A stretch of DNA of 64,000 bases from positions 1-64,000 of the forward strand of contig JABTUJ010000015.1 in the NCBI GenBank assembly GCA_015075445.1. The letters run 5' to 3'. Source of the stretch: Verrucomicrobiales bacterium. Lineage in GTDB: Bacteria > Verrucomicrobiota > Verrucomicrobiia > Limisphaerales > J093. The notes beneath the pieces are model-generated. The model made no database searches and was not told the DNA's origin. It saw only the letters and a list, made by a program, of their open reading frames with translations. Made by a program: the position numbers and the translations under genes. Positions 34,986 to 43,469 of this stretch are shown here, in pieces (positions within the stretch are counted from its first letter, which is position 1; each line of letters begins with the position of its first letter).

Positions 34986-35987
34986 ATGACACAGACACAC
35001 CTCTCGAAACCGGCGAGCACGTCACGAGCACGGACTCGACGCGGTGCCAGCGCGACATTTTGGTGTCTTGCCGTTGCTGCCAACGGGTCGCTCGTGGCGG
35101 CGGCAAGCCCCGGTTTGCCCGTGGTTCAGCTTGCCCAACAGGCCGCGCCGGCTGCGGCCGAACCGCAGTCGACGGGGTCTTCCAGCCGGTTGGAGCCCCG
35201 CTTGGAGGCAGATGGGGCCAAGGGCTTCACCTTTGACACCGGCGTGATGCGCGGGCGGTTGCGGGCCGACGGCAAGTCGCTGGGGTTGACGGAAGTCTAC
35301 CATGTGGGCACGGGTCGTCGGCTCGACGCTGGCCATGGTCTGCTGGGGCACTATCGGGTGTTCACGAAAGGCGTGCGCTATGGCGGAGGGGCCTGGGACT
35401 GGCCCAGCACGGCCACGTTGGTCGACCCGCGAACCGTGGAGGTGTTGTGGCCGGCGGAGGAGCAGCGTCCGTTCACCCTGCGTGCGGTGTATCGTCTGGC
35501 CAAGCCCAGCACGATCGAGGTCGAAACCACGGTCGAGCCGCGCCGGGAACTGACGGCGTTCGAGGTGTTCCTGGCCTCCTATTTCGACCCGGCCTTCACG
35601 AATGCCGTGGTGCTGGCCCGGGTGGGCGACCAGCCGGACTTCGTCGACGCCACGCCGGAGCGTGGGGACTGGCAGATGTACGCGCGGGACGAGGCGGCCC
35701 GAGCCATGATCCTGGACGGTCGCTGGCGCCTCGAACCGCACCCGGTGGCGTGGACGTTCCCCTACGAGTTCGCGGGTCCTCTGGCGATGGTGCAGCGGCG
35801 GGCGGAAGGCGCCGGGATCTCCGCTGTGCTGAGTGCTCCGGCGACGGACTGTTTTGCGATCGCGTTGCCGCACCAGACCGAGGGCCATTACTCGCTCTAC
35901 CTGTCGTTGTTTGGGCGCACGATTCCGGCCGGCGAAACCGTCCGGACCCGCGCCCAATTGGTGGTGGGTAAGTTGCCGGCGCGCTGA
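34986..35987 (+). CDS. hypothetical secreted beta-sandwich protein
   Basis: A 333-residue protein with a basic N-terminus and a hydrophobic leader (FWCLAVAANGSLVAAAS), then an Ala/Pro/Gln linker and a beta-rich body (FTFDTGVMRGRLRADGKSLGLTEVYHV, LLGHYRVFTKGVRYGGGAWDWPSTA, IEVETTVEPRRELTAFEVFLASYF). The body looks like a mutarotase or supersandwich-type fold, but I cannot assign a family. It diverges from the FG-GAP kinase, with a 305-bp gap between them that otherwise holds only the suggested kinase promoter. Confidence 0.7.
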   Translation: MTQTHLSKPASTSRARTRRGASATFWCLAVAANGSLVAAASPGLPVVQLAQQAAPAAAEPQSTGSSSRLEPRLEADGAKGFTFDTGVMRGRLRADGKSLGLTEVYHVGTGRRLDAGHGLLGHYRVFTKGVRYGGGAWDWPSTATLVDPRTVEVLWPAEEQRPFTLRAVYRLAKPSTIEVETTVEPRRELTAFEVFLASYFDPAFTNAVVLARVGDQPDFVDATPERGDWQMYARDEAARAMILDGRWRLEPHPVAWTFPYEFAGPLAMVQRRAEGAGISAVLSAPATDCFAIALPHQTEGHYSLYLSLFGRTIPAGETVRTRAQLVVGKLPAR

Positions 35988-36034
35988 GGGTGCGGGGTGC
36001 TTTACAGCGGGGGGGGCAGTGTTACAGTCCCGCC

Positions 36035-36743
36035 ATGTCAGCGCCGCTCGACGACAGCGAGTTCATTGATCGCGATTTCCTGGCCAGCCAATCGGCGCCG
36101 GCGGCGGCGGGCGCTGTACCCCTGGCTGCCACGCTGGCCGCGGCCGCGCATTTGCCGAGCGGTCGACCGCCGAACCGGGAGGAACTCGAGGCGCGCCTCA
36201 CCGACAAGCACCAGCAGTTGGCGGAGCTCAAGCGGCGTCAGGAAGCCATCGAACGCGAACGGGTCGCGCTCGAGGAGTCCCGGCGGCGGCAGGCCGAGTT
36301 TGAAACCGGCCGCCCCGAGATCGCGCAACAGCTCGTCCGCGGCGTCGAAATGCTGGAGCAAGCCGAGTTCAAAGCGCGTCGGGAGGCTGAACAGATGGGC
36401 AGACCCTCGCCGGGTTGCGCGAGCGTTGAGCCAACCCCGTCCAGGGCATCCGGCGGGAGACGTGGTTGAGAACCCTGGCAGACCAGACTCACCGCGCACA
36501 ATACCCTCGAGAACGCCCGCCTCGAGTGGAGCGCCGCCCGGCTCAAGTGGTCCGTCCTGAACGGCGAGAACCTCGACGCATCGGGCGGGCACAGCGCGAA
36601 GGAGGACGCCGGGTGCAGCGCATTGGCTGGCCGCGCGAAGCCTGGGCGAGTGGTTCAAGCTCGGCTTGGCGCTCACCTGGCCGCTGGCGCTGGTGGCCCT
36701 GCTCGCCTTGGGCATGCTGACCGCGGTGCTCCTGCGGCCGTAA
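36035..36743 (+). pseudogene. frameshifted coiled-coil protein with C-terminal membrane anchor
   Basis: The intact first part from the ATG at 36035 (MSAPLDDSEFIDRDFLASQ) has an Ala-rich stretch and a long charged coiled coil (ELEARLTDKHQQLAELKRRQ through AEFKARREAEQM). At about 36400 the frame changes, and the rest is spread over other frames: TLAGLRE, then ARLEWSAARLKWSVLNGENL, and finally a membrane helix FKLGLALTWPLALVALLALG ending at TAA 36741-36743. At least two indels are needed to join the parts. It is followed within 7 bp by another coiled-coil/anchor gene of similar design. Function unknown; the broken state is clear. Confidence 0.7.
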
Positions 36744-36749
36744 GGCATC

Positions 36750-37246
36750 ATGGGCTGGTTTGGGCGCAAGCGGGATCCCCTCAGCGAGCAGGAGCGGCGA
36801 CTGAACGCGCGACTGCAAGAGCTCCAGTCCCAGATCTCCAGCCTCCACCAGCAGATCCACCAGGAGCAGGCGCAACCCAAGCTGCGCTCCACCGCCCAGC
36901 CTCACGCTACCCCGGTCCCCGGCGCCGCAGCTCAGGATCCCGCCTTCGAGGCCGTGAGCCACCAGCGCGTCACCAACCCGTTCAGCTCGGAGGCCTCCCC
37001 CCCGCGTGGGAGCGAATTGGGCGTCAAGCCTTCCGGTCCCTTCGCGCCGCTGCAGCGGTTGTGGCGGCAGTTCCGCGGCGCGGACCCGCAACCCAACCCT
37101 GGTGCTACCTGGCCGCCGGCAACGTGCAGGGGCTCCGCCCGCTCCGCTACGAGAAGCGCGTGGCCCGGAACCGGTTCCTCATGCTCCTGGCCGCCTTCAT
37201 CGTCATCCTCTACGGTCTCATCTATTGGTATCGCAACTTCCTCTGA
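36750..37246 (+). pseudogene. small membrane-anchored coiled-coil protein, frameshifted
   Basis: It starts MGWFGRKRDPLSEQERRLNARLQELQSQISSLHQQI, a basic tip and coiled coil. Near 37100 the frame is lost; another frame continues CYLAAGNVQGLRPLRYEKRVARNRFLMLLAAFIVILYGLIYWYRNFL and stops at 37246, giving a C-terminal membrane anchor. The two parts plausibly belong to one gene of about 165 residues, typical of a conserved small family in this phylum whose role I do not know. One single-base indel would repair it. Confidence 0.65.
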
Positions 37247-37253
37247 ACCCGCC

Positions 37254-37750
37254 ATGAACGAAACCTGCCATGCTCGCCTCCCCACGGAGCAGGGCGACTT
37301 CCATCGCGCCGTCTTCAGCGCCCGGGGAATCTCGCCGGACTCCAGTTTCCCCGGAAAACCAAGTCGGCGGCCGTTCCTGCCGACAGCCTCCCGCCGGCGC
37401 AGAAACGCTGGGCCAAGCTCACAGCCACGGCCCTGACCCGCGCTCTCCAGGGCCGGTCCGTCACCGCGCTTCCGCCGTTCGACGAATCCGCCGGCACCGA
37501 CTTCCAGCGCGAAGTCTGGCAGGCGCTCCGCGCGATCCCGGCCGGCGAGACGCGCACCTACGCCGAACTCGCCCGCACTCTCGGACGCCCCCGGTCCGCG
37601 CGCGCCGTGGGCCAGGCCTGCGGCGCCAACCCGATCCCGATCCTCACGCCGTGCCATCGGGCGGTGGCCAGCGGCGGCGGGCTGGGCGGGTTCTCCGGCG
37701 GCCTGGACTGGAAGCGGCGGCTGCTCGCCGGCGAACGAAAGGGCGCTTAA
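37254..37750 (+). pseudogene. ogt: methylated-DNA--protein-cysteine S-methyltransferase, frameshifted
   Basis: Repairs O6-alkylguanine by transfer to its own cysteine. The N-terminal part from the ATG at 37254 reads MNETCHARLPTEQGDFHRAVFSARG. Near 37330 the frame changes and the remainder continues LAGLQFPRKTKSAAVPADS, then FQREVWQALRAIPAGETRTYAELA, and the active site PCHRAVASGGGLGGFSGGLDWK, ending at TAA 37748-37750. The usual active-site motif is PCHRV, so PCHRA is a mild variation. All the family's parts are present, so one indel near 37330 accounts for the break. It follows the small coiled-coil gene by 7 bp. Confidence 0.8.
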
Positions 37751-37770
37751 GTTCGAGATCTTCTACCGAC

Positions 37771-37841
37771 TGTAGGCGCCGACGTGAGGAGGCGTTTTGA
37801 GCCTGGGGCAATACCCTTCGCCTCCTCACGTCGGCGCCTAC
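37771..37841. repeat. dispersed palindromic element, copy 2
   Basis: A 71-bp palindrome with complete arms (TGTAGGCGCCGACGTGAGG and its complement) around the conserved interior GGGCAATACCCTTCG. It lies in the 130-bp gap between the convergent ogt and LOG-family genes, a position where it could also act as a terminator. Confidence 0.92.
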
Positions 37842-37878
37842 GGTCTTCCCTCGGCATTCGAGCTACCGGGAAAGACGG

Positions 37879-38919
37879 TCAGAGCCCGTTGAGCCGGTCC
37901 ACGAACTCCCGGAGCCGACCGTAGGATTTCCGGTCGAACCCGAGCGCGATCCGGGGGAGGTCGAGGTAGTCCTCGTCTTCCCGCTCCTCGGGTGTTGGCT
38001 CCACGACCCGCACCGGCGAGCCGGGGATGATTTCCGCGAAGTCCTCGTTTAGCGCGGCCAGGGCCGTGGGGGATGGGAGGTGTTGCAGCCGGATGATCAG
38101 TTGATCGCCCACGAACCGGCTCGAGTGGTAGTTCCGATAGAACCGCGTCACCCAGCGCGCCGCCTGGGCGGGATCGTCGGTGATCTGATAGAGGTTGAGG
38201 TCTTCCGGCGAGATCAGTTCGTTGCCGAGCAGATGATCGCGAACGTGCCGGTCCCAGGTCTTCCAGAAGTGACCTCCCGGCGGGTCCACCAGCACGAGCG
38301 GCATGAGTTGGCTCTTGCCCGTCTGCATGAGCGTCAGGGCTTCGTAACCTTCGTCCAGCGTCCCGAACCCGCCCGGGAACAGCGCCAGCGCATCGGAATG
38401 CCGGATGAACGTCAGCTTGCGGGTGAAGAAGTATTTGAACGTGATGAGCTTCTTGTCGCGCTCGATGACGGGGTTGGCGGCCTGCTCCCAAGGCAAACGG
38501 ATGTTCACCCCGAAGCTGCGCTCGGGACCGGCGCCCTCGTGTCCGGCCTGCATGATGCCCGGTCCCGCCCCGGTGATGACCATGAAGCCGGCCTCCGCCA
38601 TGCGCCGCCCGAACTCGACCGCCTGCTGATACTCGGGACGGTCGGGTTGCAGGCGGGCGGAGCCGAAGATGGCGACCTTGCGCTGGTCGGCGTAGCGCGC
38701 GAACACCCGGAACGCGTAGCGCAGTTCGCGGATGGCGGTCTGGATCACGCGGACGTCGCCGCGATGTTCGACATCGCGCGCGACCTTGAGGGCGGTCTCG
38801 ATGATGTCTGCGACGAGATCCGGGTGATGGCCCCCCCCGGCCGCGGCGATGAGCGCTTCGATCTGTCGCGTGAGCGGCGACGCGACGCGGGAACGGGGTC
38901 GATGGGCAACGGCACGCAT
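37879..38919 (-). CDS. LOG family protein (TIGR00730-type Rossmann fold)
   Basis: A 346-residue protein. The Rossmann-fold core starts VAIFGSARLQPDRPEYQQAVEFGRRMAEAGFMVITGAGPGIM and carries the signature PGGFGTLDEGYEALTLMQTGK, equivalent to the PGGxGTxxE motif of cytokinin-activating phosphoribohydrolases. The extra N-terminal 75 residues and C-terminal 110 residues belong to the longer bacterial branch of the family, which hydrolyses nucleoside 5'-monophosphates; the true substrate is unknown. No neighbour suggests a pathway. The gene looks intact amid several broken ones. Confidence 0.9.
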   Translation of the reverse strand: MRAVAHRPRSRVASPLTRQIEALIAAAGGGHHPDLVADIIETALKVARDVEHRGDVRVIQTAIRELRYAFRVFARYADQRKVAIFGSARLQPDRPEYQQAVEFGRRMAEAGFMVITGAGPGIMQAGHEGAGPERSFGVNIRLPWEQAANPVIERDKKLITFKYFFTRKLTFIRHSDALALFPGGFGTLDEGYEALTLMQTGKSQLMPLVLVDPPGGHFWKTWDRHVRDHLLGNELISPEDLNLYQITDDPAQAARWVTRFYRNYHSSRFVGDQLIIRLQHLPSPTALAALNEDFAEIIPGSPVRVVEPTPEEREDEDYLDLPRIALGFDRKSYGRLREFVDRLNGL

Positions 38920-38928
38920 GGCCGGAGG

Positions 38929-39659
38929 CTAGCCGAGACCCCCGGCCGGGGGGAGCACGGAAAAAGGGGGGGCAAGGCGTGCACGGCGTCGGGTCACAAT
39001 CGCGCGTGGTCCGGGGCAGCGTGATGGGCGAACGGATCCGGCGCGCCTTTCTACACGAGCAGACTCTCCACGAAGACCATCAGAGGGGCCTCCGCCGCGG
39101 GCAGGGTTGCGCGGTGGCTTCCCCTTCGACCTCCCGCCCTCGAGGAACTGGTTGCCATGCCGCGGTGAGGGCACGACGGAGAGCACCGGTTCCCAGTTCA
39201 ACTGGCAGTATCCTGTCGCGTTGTTCTTGCCGTCCACCGCGATGTGCACCCGGCCTTCGGGCGCCACGGTGGCCGCCGTACTGGCGGTCACCGGCCCGCC
39301 TGCCATCCGCAGCCGGCCCGCTTCCCGGCCGTTCAGGTAGAAGACCGCACCGTCGTCCACATAGTCCGACGCCACCAGGAAGACCGGCTGGGCACGGTCG
39401 CCAGCGTGGAAACGCGTCCGGAAGTAGTAGGTGTTGATCGGCTGTCCAACCGCATTGGTGAGGGACAGCAGGGTCAGCTTCGGCACTGGCAGTGGTAGGC
39501 AAGCGGCGCTTCGCCGAACGCCACCACGCGAACGGACACGGTCACACCGGCCTCGACCGCCTGGGCGAAGGGGGGCGTCGTGATGACGGGTTCAGCCCGA
39601 CCGCACAGGCCGGCGGCGCCGGCCAGCAGCGCGCGGACGATTAGGATCGTGGGTTTCAT
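38929..39659 (-). pseudogene. remnant of a secreted Ig-like/galactose-binding-like protein
   Basis: The first piece, from ATG 39659, is a signal peptide followed by an Ig-like start (MKPTILIVRALLAGAAGLC, then ITTPPFAQAVEAGVTVSVRV) that stops at 39474. A second piece in another frame (LTLLSLTNAVGQPINTYYFRTRFHAGDRAQPVF, then YVDDGAVFYLNGREAGRLRM) has the look of a galactose-binding-type beta-sandwich, and it then drifts into sequence with no family character. A large internal section seems to be missing. It lies 52 bp downstream of the Calx-beta gene on the same strand. Function cannot be given. Confidence 0.55.
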
Positions 39660-39710
39660 GGGGAGGAGTCTGGCTCGGGTCTTGGGTTGCACCCAGGGGT
39701 TGCCTCGGAT

Positions 39711-42140
39711 TCAGCACTTCGGCCGCACCGCAGCTCGCAGGGCGCGCCCCGGGCTGAGGATGCGAAAGAACCGGGCCGGGCCGGAGGGTTCGGCCGGCAC
39801 GATCACCCGGTAGCGGTAGTCGTCCCGCCATTCCCGAACCTCCTGCACCCGCGTCCAGTTCCACAAGTCGGCCGACGCTTCGATCACCTGCCAGGAGGGC
39901 GCGGTGTAAACCAGCTCGACCTCCCCCGAGGCAAGCACCCGGATGCCGCCGGCCGCGAATCTCGTGGACGCGTCCACGATCGTGACGCTCACGGGCGATC
40001 CCAGTTCCTCGACCCCCGTCGCATCGATCAGAACCACTTCGAAGGTCTCGTCTCCTTCGAGCAGGGCATCCGGCAGCATGGAAATCTCGATCGTCTTGGA
40101 TTGCTCGAACGGTTCGAACTCGATCGTGCCGTCCCTACCGGCGTAGTCCTCGCCGGCCCGGGCCGTGCCGTCCCGGGTGCGGTAGTGGACACGCGCGCGG
40201 GTGTTCACATCGCCCAGGCGAAGGACCTCCACATACGCAGGGGCGTCTCTCTCCATTGTCTCCATCTGCTGGGGACGGAACACAGCGGCGGTGCGGGGCG
40301 CGCCTTGCATCCGGACCTGGACGAGGTGAGGGCGCTCCATCCCGCCGTTGACGTGGTAGAACTCCCCGCCCAACAACACCCGTGCGTTCGTCGCTGCGAG
40401 GATTGTCACCCAAGGGCGAACACATTGCCCCTCCACGAAACTGACCGGGGCTGAATGCATCACCGCGCCGTCCGAGCCTATCCTCTGCGCTCCGAGATAG
40501 AAGCCGGCCGCGACGAGCGTCCCGTCTGGCAGGGGCAGGATCGAGTCAATCCACGGCATCTCGGACTGGTAGTGGAAGCCCTCATCAAGCGTCCCATCCT
40601 CGTGGAGCCGCGCCAGGTAAGGCCGCCGCACGCCGTTCACCGCCGTGAACCGACCCGCCACGAGCAGCTTGCCGTCCGGCAGCACCACGAGGTCGCCCGG
40701 CAGCGAACCCCACCAACCGAAGCCCTCTTCACTGAACTCGAAGCGCGGGGCGAACGCCGCGTCCCGCTTGCCGTCGGCCAGGAAACGCAGCAGGTGGTTC
40801 GTTTTGGCCAGGAATCCGGCCCGTTCGTCGCGAGCTCCCAACACCAGCAGCCGATCCTCGCGGTCGAGGGCAAAACGCAATGGCCCAGCGGGCAGTTCCA
40901 GGTCGGGAAACTCCGGATCCTGGCGACCGTCCGGCAGGAGGCGGGTGAGAGAGTGGCTCGATTCGTCCCTCACATAGACACGGCCAGAGCTGGTGGGTAG
41001 GAGGGTGACGGCACCGTTGAAGTTCACATTGGTGGGCGACACAAAATGTCCGTCCAGGGCTCCATCGGCATAGTGCCGCCAGATCCCCTCCTGGCGCGCG
41101 ACCAGAAACTTGCCATCCGCCTGGCACGCCAGTGCGAGCAGTTGGCCAAATCGGGAGGGAAGCTCGCGATGAACCGACCCGTCGGGATTCAGAAGGATCA
41201 GCCGGTGGCCTGAACCATCCGCGGCGGCAGCGGCCACCAGCACGGTGCCGTCTGGTGCGCGGGCGGGTTGGACGTACCCGGTGAAACCGGCGGGTGGGCT
41301 AAAGTCCAGATCAAGGGCGGTCGAGTACTGGCGGTCCAGAATGTCAAACCAGGTTTCCGCCCGCCCCAGCCCCACGCCGGGAGAGGCCGAAAGCTCGAGC
41401 CACACCCGCTTGCGCACGGCGATGTCCAGGAGGCCATCGTCCAGCGTGGGGATCCTGATGCGCCGGAGCCGCTCGCCCGGGCCAAACTCGATTACCGTCG
41501 GATCCGGCGCCAGAAAGTCCTCGCCCTCCGTTGCTGCGCCCGTGGCGGCGGCCCGTACACCGGCGGCGACCTGGACGCTGACGGCGGCGTTGGTGTCCCC
41601 GCGTCGGTGCACCTCGAGCCAGGCCTCGTCCCCTTCAGAAACCACGAAGCTGCCTCCCTCACTGAACCCCACTTGCGCGGCGGCGTTCTGGATCGTGATC
41701 ACCAAATTGCTGCGAGCGCCGAGCACCGTGCCGGGCGGGAGGTCCGTGAGTCCGAGGATGAGGGTCTCCTCGGCCTCGGGCAGGCCGTCGTCCAGCGGCA
41801 CGATTTGGAACTCGCGGGTCGCCGTGTCGGCCTCGAACCACAACCGCGCGAGGGCTGCGCCAGCACCCCGCAGGTCACGCGAGTCCCAAAGGCTCAGCCA
41901 GAAGTCCTCCGGCTGAGCTGATCCTTCGGCCAAGGTGACTGTGACCTGTGCCGGTCCGGTAAGCGGCGGGGTGATGCTGACGACAACTGAGAGGAGCGAC
42001 CCTCCCGAGGCGTCGAGTTCATTCAGGACGAGGCCGGTACGGGTGAACTCGATGACGCTGGCTGCATGGGCCGGCACAGAGCACAGGTAGCCGGCGAGGA
42101 CGAGGAGCACGGCGCGCTTTCGAAGGTCTGGGCGTTTCAT
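39711..42140 (-). CDS. secreted Calx-beta and delta-60-repeat protein
   Basis: An 809-residue exported protein with signal peptide MKRPDLRKRAVLLVLAGYLC. Two Calx-beta domains occupy about residues 30-270 (for example DDGLPEAEETLILGL and LDDGLLDIAVRKRVWLELSA). A beta-propeller of delta-60-type repeats follows at about 270-620 (ADGKFLVARQEG, PDGKLLVAGRFTAVNG, LPDGTLVAAGFYL). A third Calx-beta domain lies about 640-730 (GRDGTIEFEPFEQSKTIEISMLPDALLEGDETFEV), and a C-terminal beta domain ends the protein. Calcium-binding adhesion or surface roles are typical of such proteins. It is preceded by the shared two-part promoter element with almost no leader: the -10-like TGTA ends 10 bp before the ATG. 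Confidence 0.85.
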   Translation of the reverse strand: MKRPDLRKRAVLLVLAGYLCSVPAHAASVIEFTRTGLVLNELDASGGSLLSVVVSITPPLTGPAQVTVTLAEGSAQPEDFWLSLWDSRDLRGAGAALARLWFEADTATREFQIVPLDDGLPEAEETLILGLTDLPPGTVLGARSNLVITIQNAAAQVGFSEGGSFVVSEGDEAWLEVHRRGDTNAAVSVQVAAGVRAAATGAATEGEDFLAPDPTVIEFGPGERLRRIRIPTLDDGLLDIAVRKRVWLELSASPGVGLGRAETWFDILDRQYSTALDLDFSPPAGFTGYVQPARAPDGTVLVAAAAADGSGHRLILLNPDGSVHRELPSRFGQLLALACQADGKFLVARQEGIWRHYADGALDGHFVSPTNVNFNGAVTLLPTSSGRVYVRDESSHSLTRLLPDGRQDPEFPDLELPAGPLRFALDREDRLLVLGARDERAGFLAKTNHLLRFLADGKRDAAFAPRFEFSEEGFGWWGSLPGDLVVLPDGKLLVAGRFTAVNGVRRPYLARLHEDGTLDEGFHYQSEMPWIDSILPLPDGTLVAAGFYLGAQRIGSDGAVMHSAPVSFVEGQCVRPWVTILAATNARVLLGGEFYHVNGGMERPHLVQVRMQGAPRTAAVFRPQQMETMERDAPAYVEVLRLGDVNTRARVHYRTRDGTARAGEDYAGRDGTIEFEPFEQSKTIEISMLPDALLEGDETFEVVLIDATGVEELGSPVSVTIVDASTRFAAGGIRVLASGEVELVYTAPSWQVIEASADLWNWTRVQEVREWRDDYRYRVIVPAEPSGPARFFRILSPGRALRAAVRPKC

Positions 42141-42149
42141 ATAGAACCG

Positions 42150-42178
42150 TACAGGGGAATCGACATCCGAAGGTTACA
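42150..42178 (-). promoter_or_regulatory. shared ECF-type promoter element, copy A
   Basis: Minus strand: TGTAACCTTC, 15 nt, TGTA. It lies immediately upstream of the Calx-beta gene (ATG at 42140), so a start site about 7 nt beyond the -10 box would give an almost leaderless message. Confidence 0.75.
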
Positions 42179-42214
42179 GCTCCGTCAGGCACCAAGATCA
42201 GGGGGACGCCGTCG

Positions 42215-43351
42215 TCAGCGACTCTCAGGCGCGGTAGATGCAGCGACCCTCCGAACCGGCGCCGGGTCGCTGAACATCACGCGAGTGCTGGTGTTGGTGG
42301 TGAGCCACGGCGTCCACGCTTTGAAGTCTGGCGAAACCTCAATCTCGTACTCAACGCCTTCGCGTCCGAGCAGCTCGAGCTGGAACTCGCCGGCCGGGCT
42401 CATACCCAAGGCCCTTAACTGGGGCAGGATCGTGATGCTGCTTTGCCAGAGCACCGTCCGGCCAGGAAAGCCGTCGGGATAGGTGTTGAAGTAGAGCGTG
42501 GCTTCGTCCGTGGAGAGCACCGGAGAATCCGCGCCCCCCGGGTTCATGTCCGAGATGTGCCGGATGAGGGCCGGCGGACCAAAGGCCGACGCCATGGTCG
42601 TTCGCCGGCTGGCCCAGAGGGAACCGCTTCCCAGACGGTGGCGGTCGGAGAAGAAGAACAGCGTCAGCCCATCGGCGGAGAGAGAGGGCGTGACTTCCCA
42701 ACCGGAGCGCAGGTTGATGGGTTCCCCCAAGTTTTGCGCGGTCGGCCACGGTTCGGTGGGACTGCTGCGGGTACTCATCCAGATGTCGCTCCGCCCACTG
42801 CGTTGCGACCCGAAGAGCAGCGTCAGATGGTCCCGCGACACGCACCCCGTGCCGTCGAAGGCACTGCTGTTGATCGCGGGACCCAAGTGGACGGCGGGGC
42901 CAAACGGAGCGGCGGGGGATGGCCGCGTCGCGACCCACAGGTCCCGGCTACCCAGGCTGCCGGGCCGCGTGCTATCGAAATACAACGAGAGGCCGTCGGC
43001 GGAAAGAAAGGGGTCGTCCTCGATGGCCGTCGTGTTCACCGCCGCTCCGAGGTTGATCGGCGTGCCCCACCGCGCCGATAACGTCGGGCGGGTCGTTACC
43101 CAAATGTCCCGTTGCCCCACGCCGCCGGGACGATCGGAGGCAAAGTAGAGCGTGAGACCGTCGGGGGTGATACACGGAAAGGCTGCTTGCGTTTCGGGTG
43201 TCTCCCACGGCAGCTCGACCGGCTCGCCAAAGAGCAGTTCGCGGTCGCCGAGGTTGATGACGTTGGTGGGCACGACCGAGCTCTGGCCCAGGCTGTTCAG
43301 CGCCGTGGCCAGCAGCCCGGCGGCAATCATGCGTTTTAGGTTCATTTTCAT
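42215..43351 (-). CDS. secreted PD40/TolB-like beta-propeller protein
   Basis: A 378-residue protein starting MKMNLKRMIAAGLLATALNSLG, a signal peptide. The body is made of PD40-type blades: CITPDGLTLYFASDRPGGVGQRDIWVTTR, FLSADGLSLYFDSTRPGSLGSRDLWVATR, and SLSADGLTLFFFSDRH. It ends in a small C-terminal beta domain (LELLGREGVEYEIEVS). Such propellers are exported binding proteins; no catalytic residues are evident. The start at 43351 gives the best signal peptide; an ATG two codons later is possible. Element B lies 32 bp upstream, and the Calx-beta gene follows 75 bp downstream with its own element A. Confidence 0.8.
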   Translation of the reverse strand: MKMNLKRMIAAGLLATALNSLGQSSVVPTNVINLGDRELLFGEPVELPWETPETQAAFPCITPDGLTLYFASDRPGGVGQRDIWVTTRPTLSARWGTPINLGAAVNTTAIEDDPFLSADGLSLYFDSTRPGSLGSRDLWVATRPSPAAPFGPAVHLGPAINSSAFDGTGCVSRDHLTLLFGSQRSGRSDIWMSTRSSPTEPWPTAQNLGEPINLRSGWEVTPSLSADGLTLFFFSDRHRLGSGSLWASRRTTMASAFGPPALIRHISDMNPGGADSPVLSTDEATLYFNTYPDGFPGRTVLWQSSITILPQLRALGMSPAGEFQLELLGREGVEYEIEVSPDFKAWTPWLTTNTSTRVMFSDPAPVRRVAASTAPESR

Positions 43352-43382
43352 CGGATGGTTTCGAGGGTTCAGTTCCACCGCC

Positions 43383-43411
43383 TACAGGGGAATCGCCAGT
43401 CGAAGGTTACA
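43383..43411 (-). promoter_or_regulatory. shared ECF-type promoter element, copy B
   Basis: Minus strand: TGTAACCTTC, 15 nt, TGTA. It lies 32 bp upstream of the PD40 protein start. Its last 13 bases before TGTAGG match copy C exactly. Confidence 0.78.
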
Positions 43412-43469
43412 CGCTCCTTGCGGAAGCCCGCGTCGCCTTACGGCGCAAAAGCGGGCAGCGAAAAGGCCC

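Noticed and set aside
35997..36030. A TGTAAC box followed by TGTA, on the minus strand, upstream of the coiled-coil gene
   Set aside because: The spacing is 10 nt, not 15, and it points away from the downstream gene.
38929..39486. An intact 185-codon gene at this position
   Set aside because: Only the first 90 residues have protein-like character. The rest is Arg/Gly/Pro-rich noise, so a remnant is the better reading.
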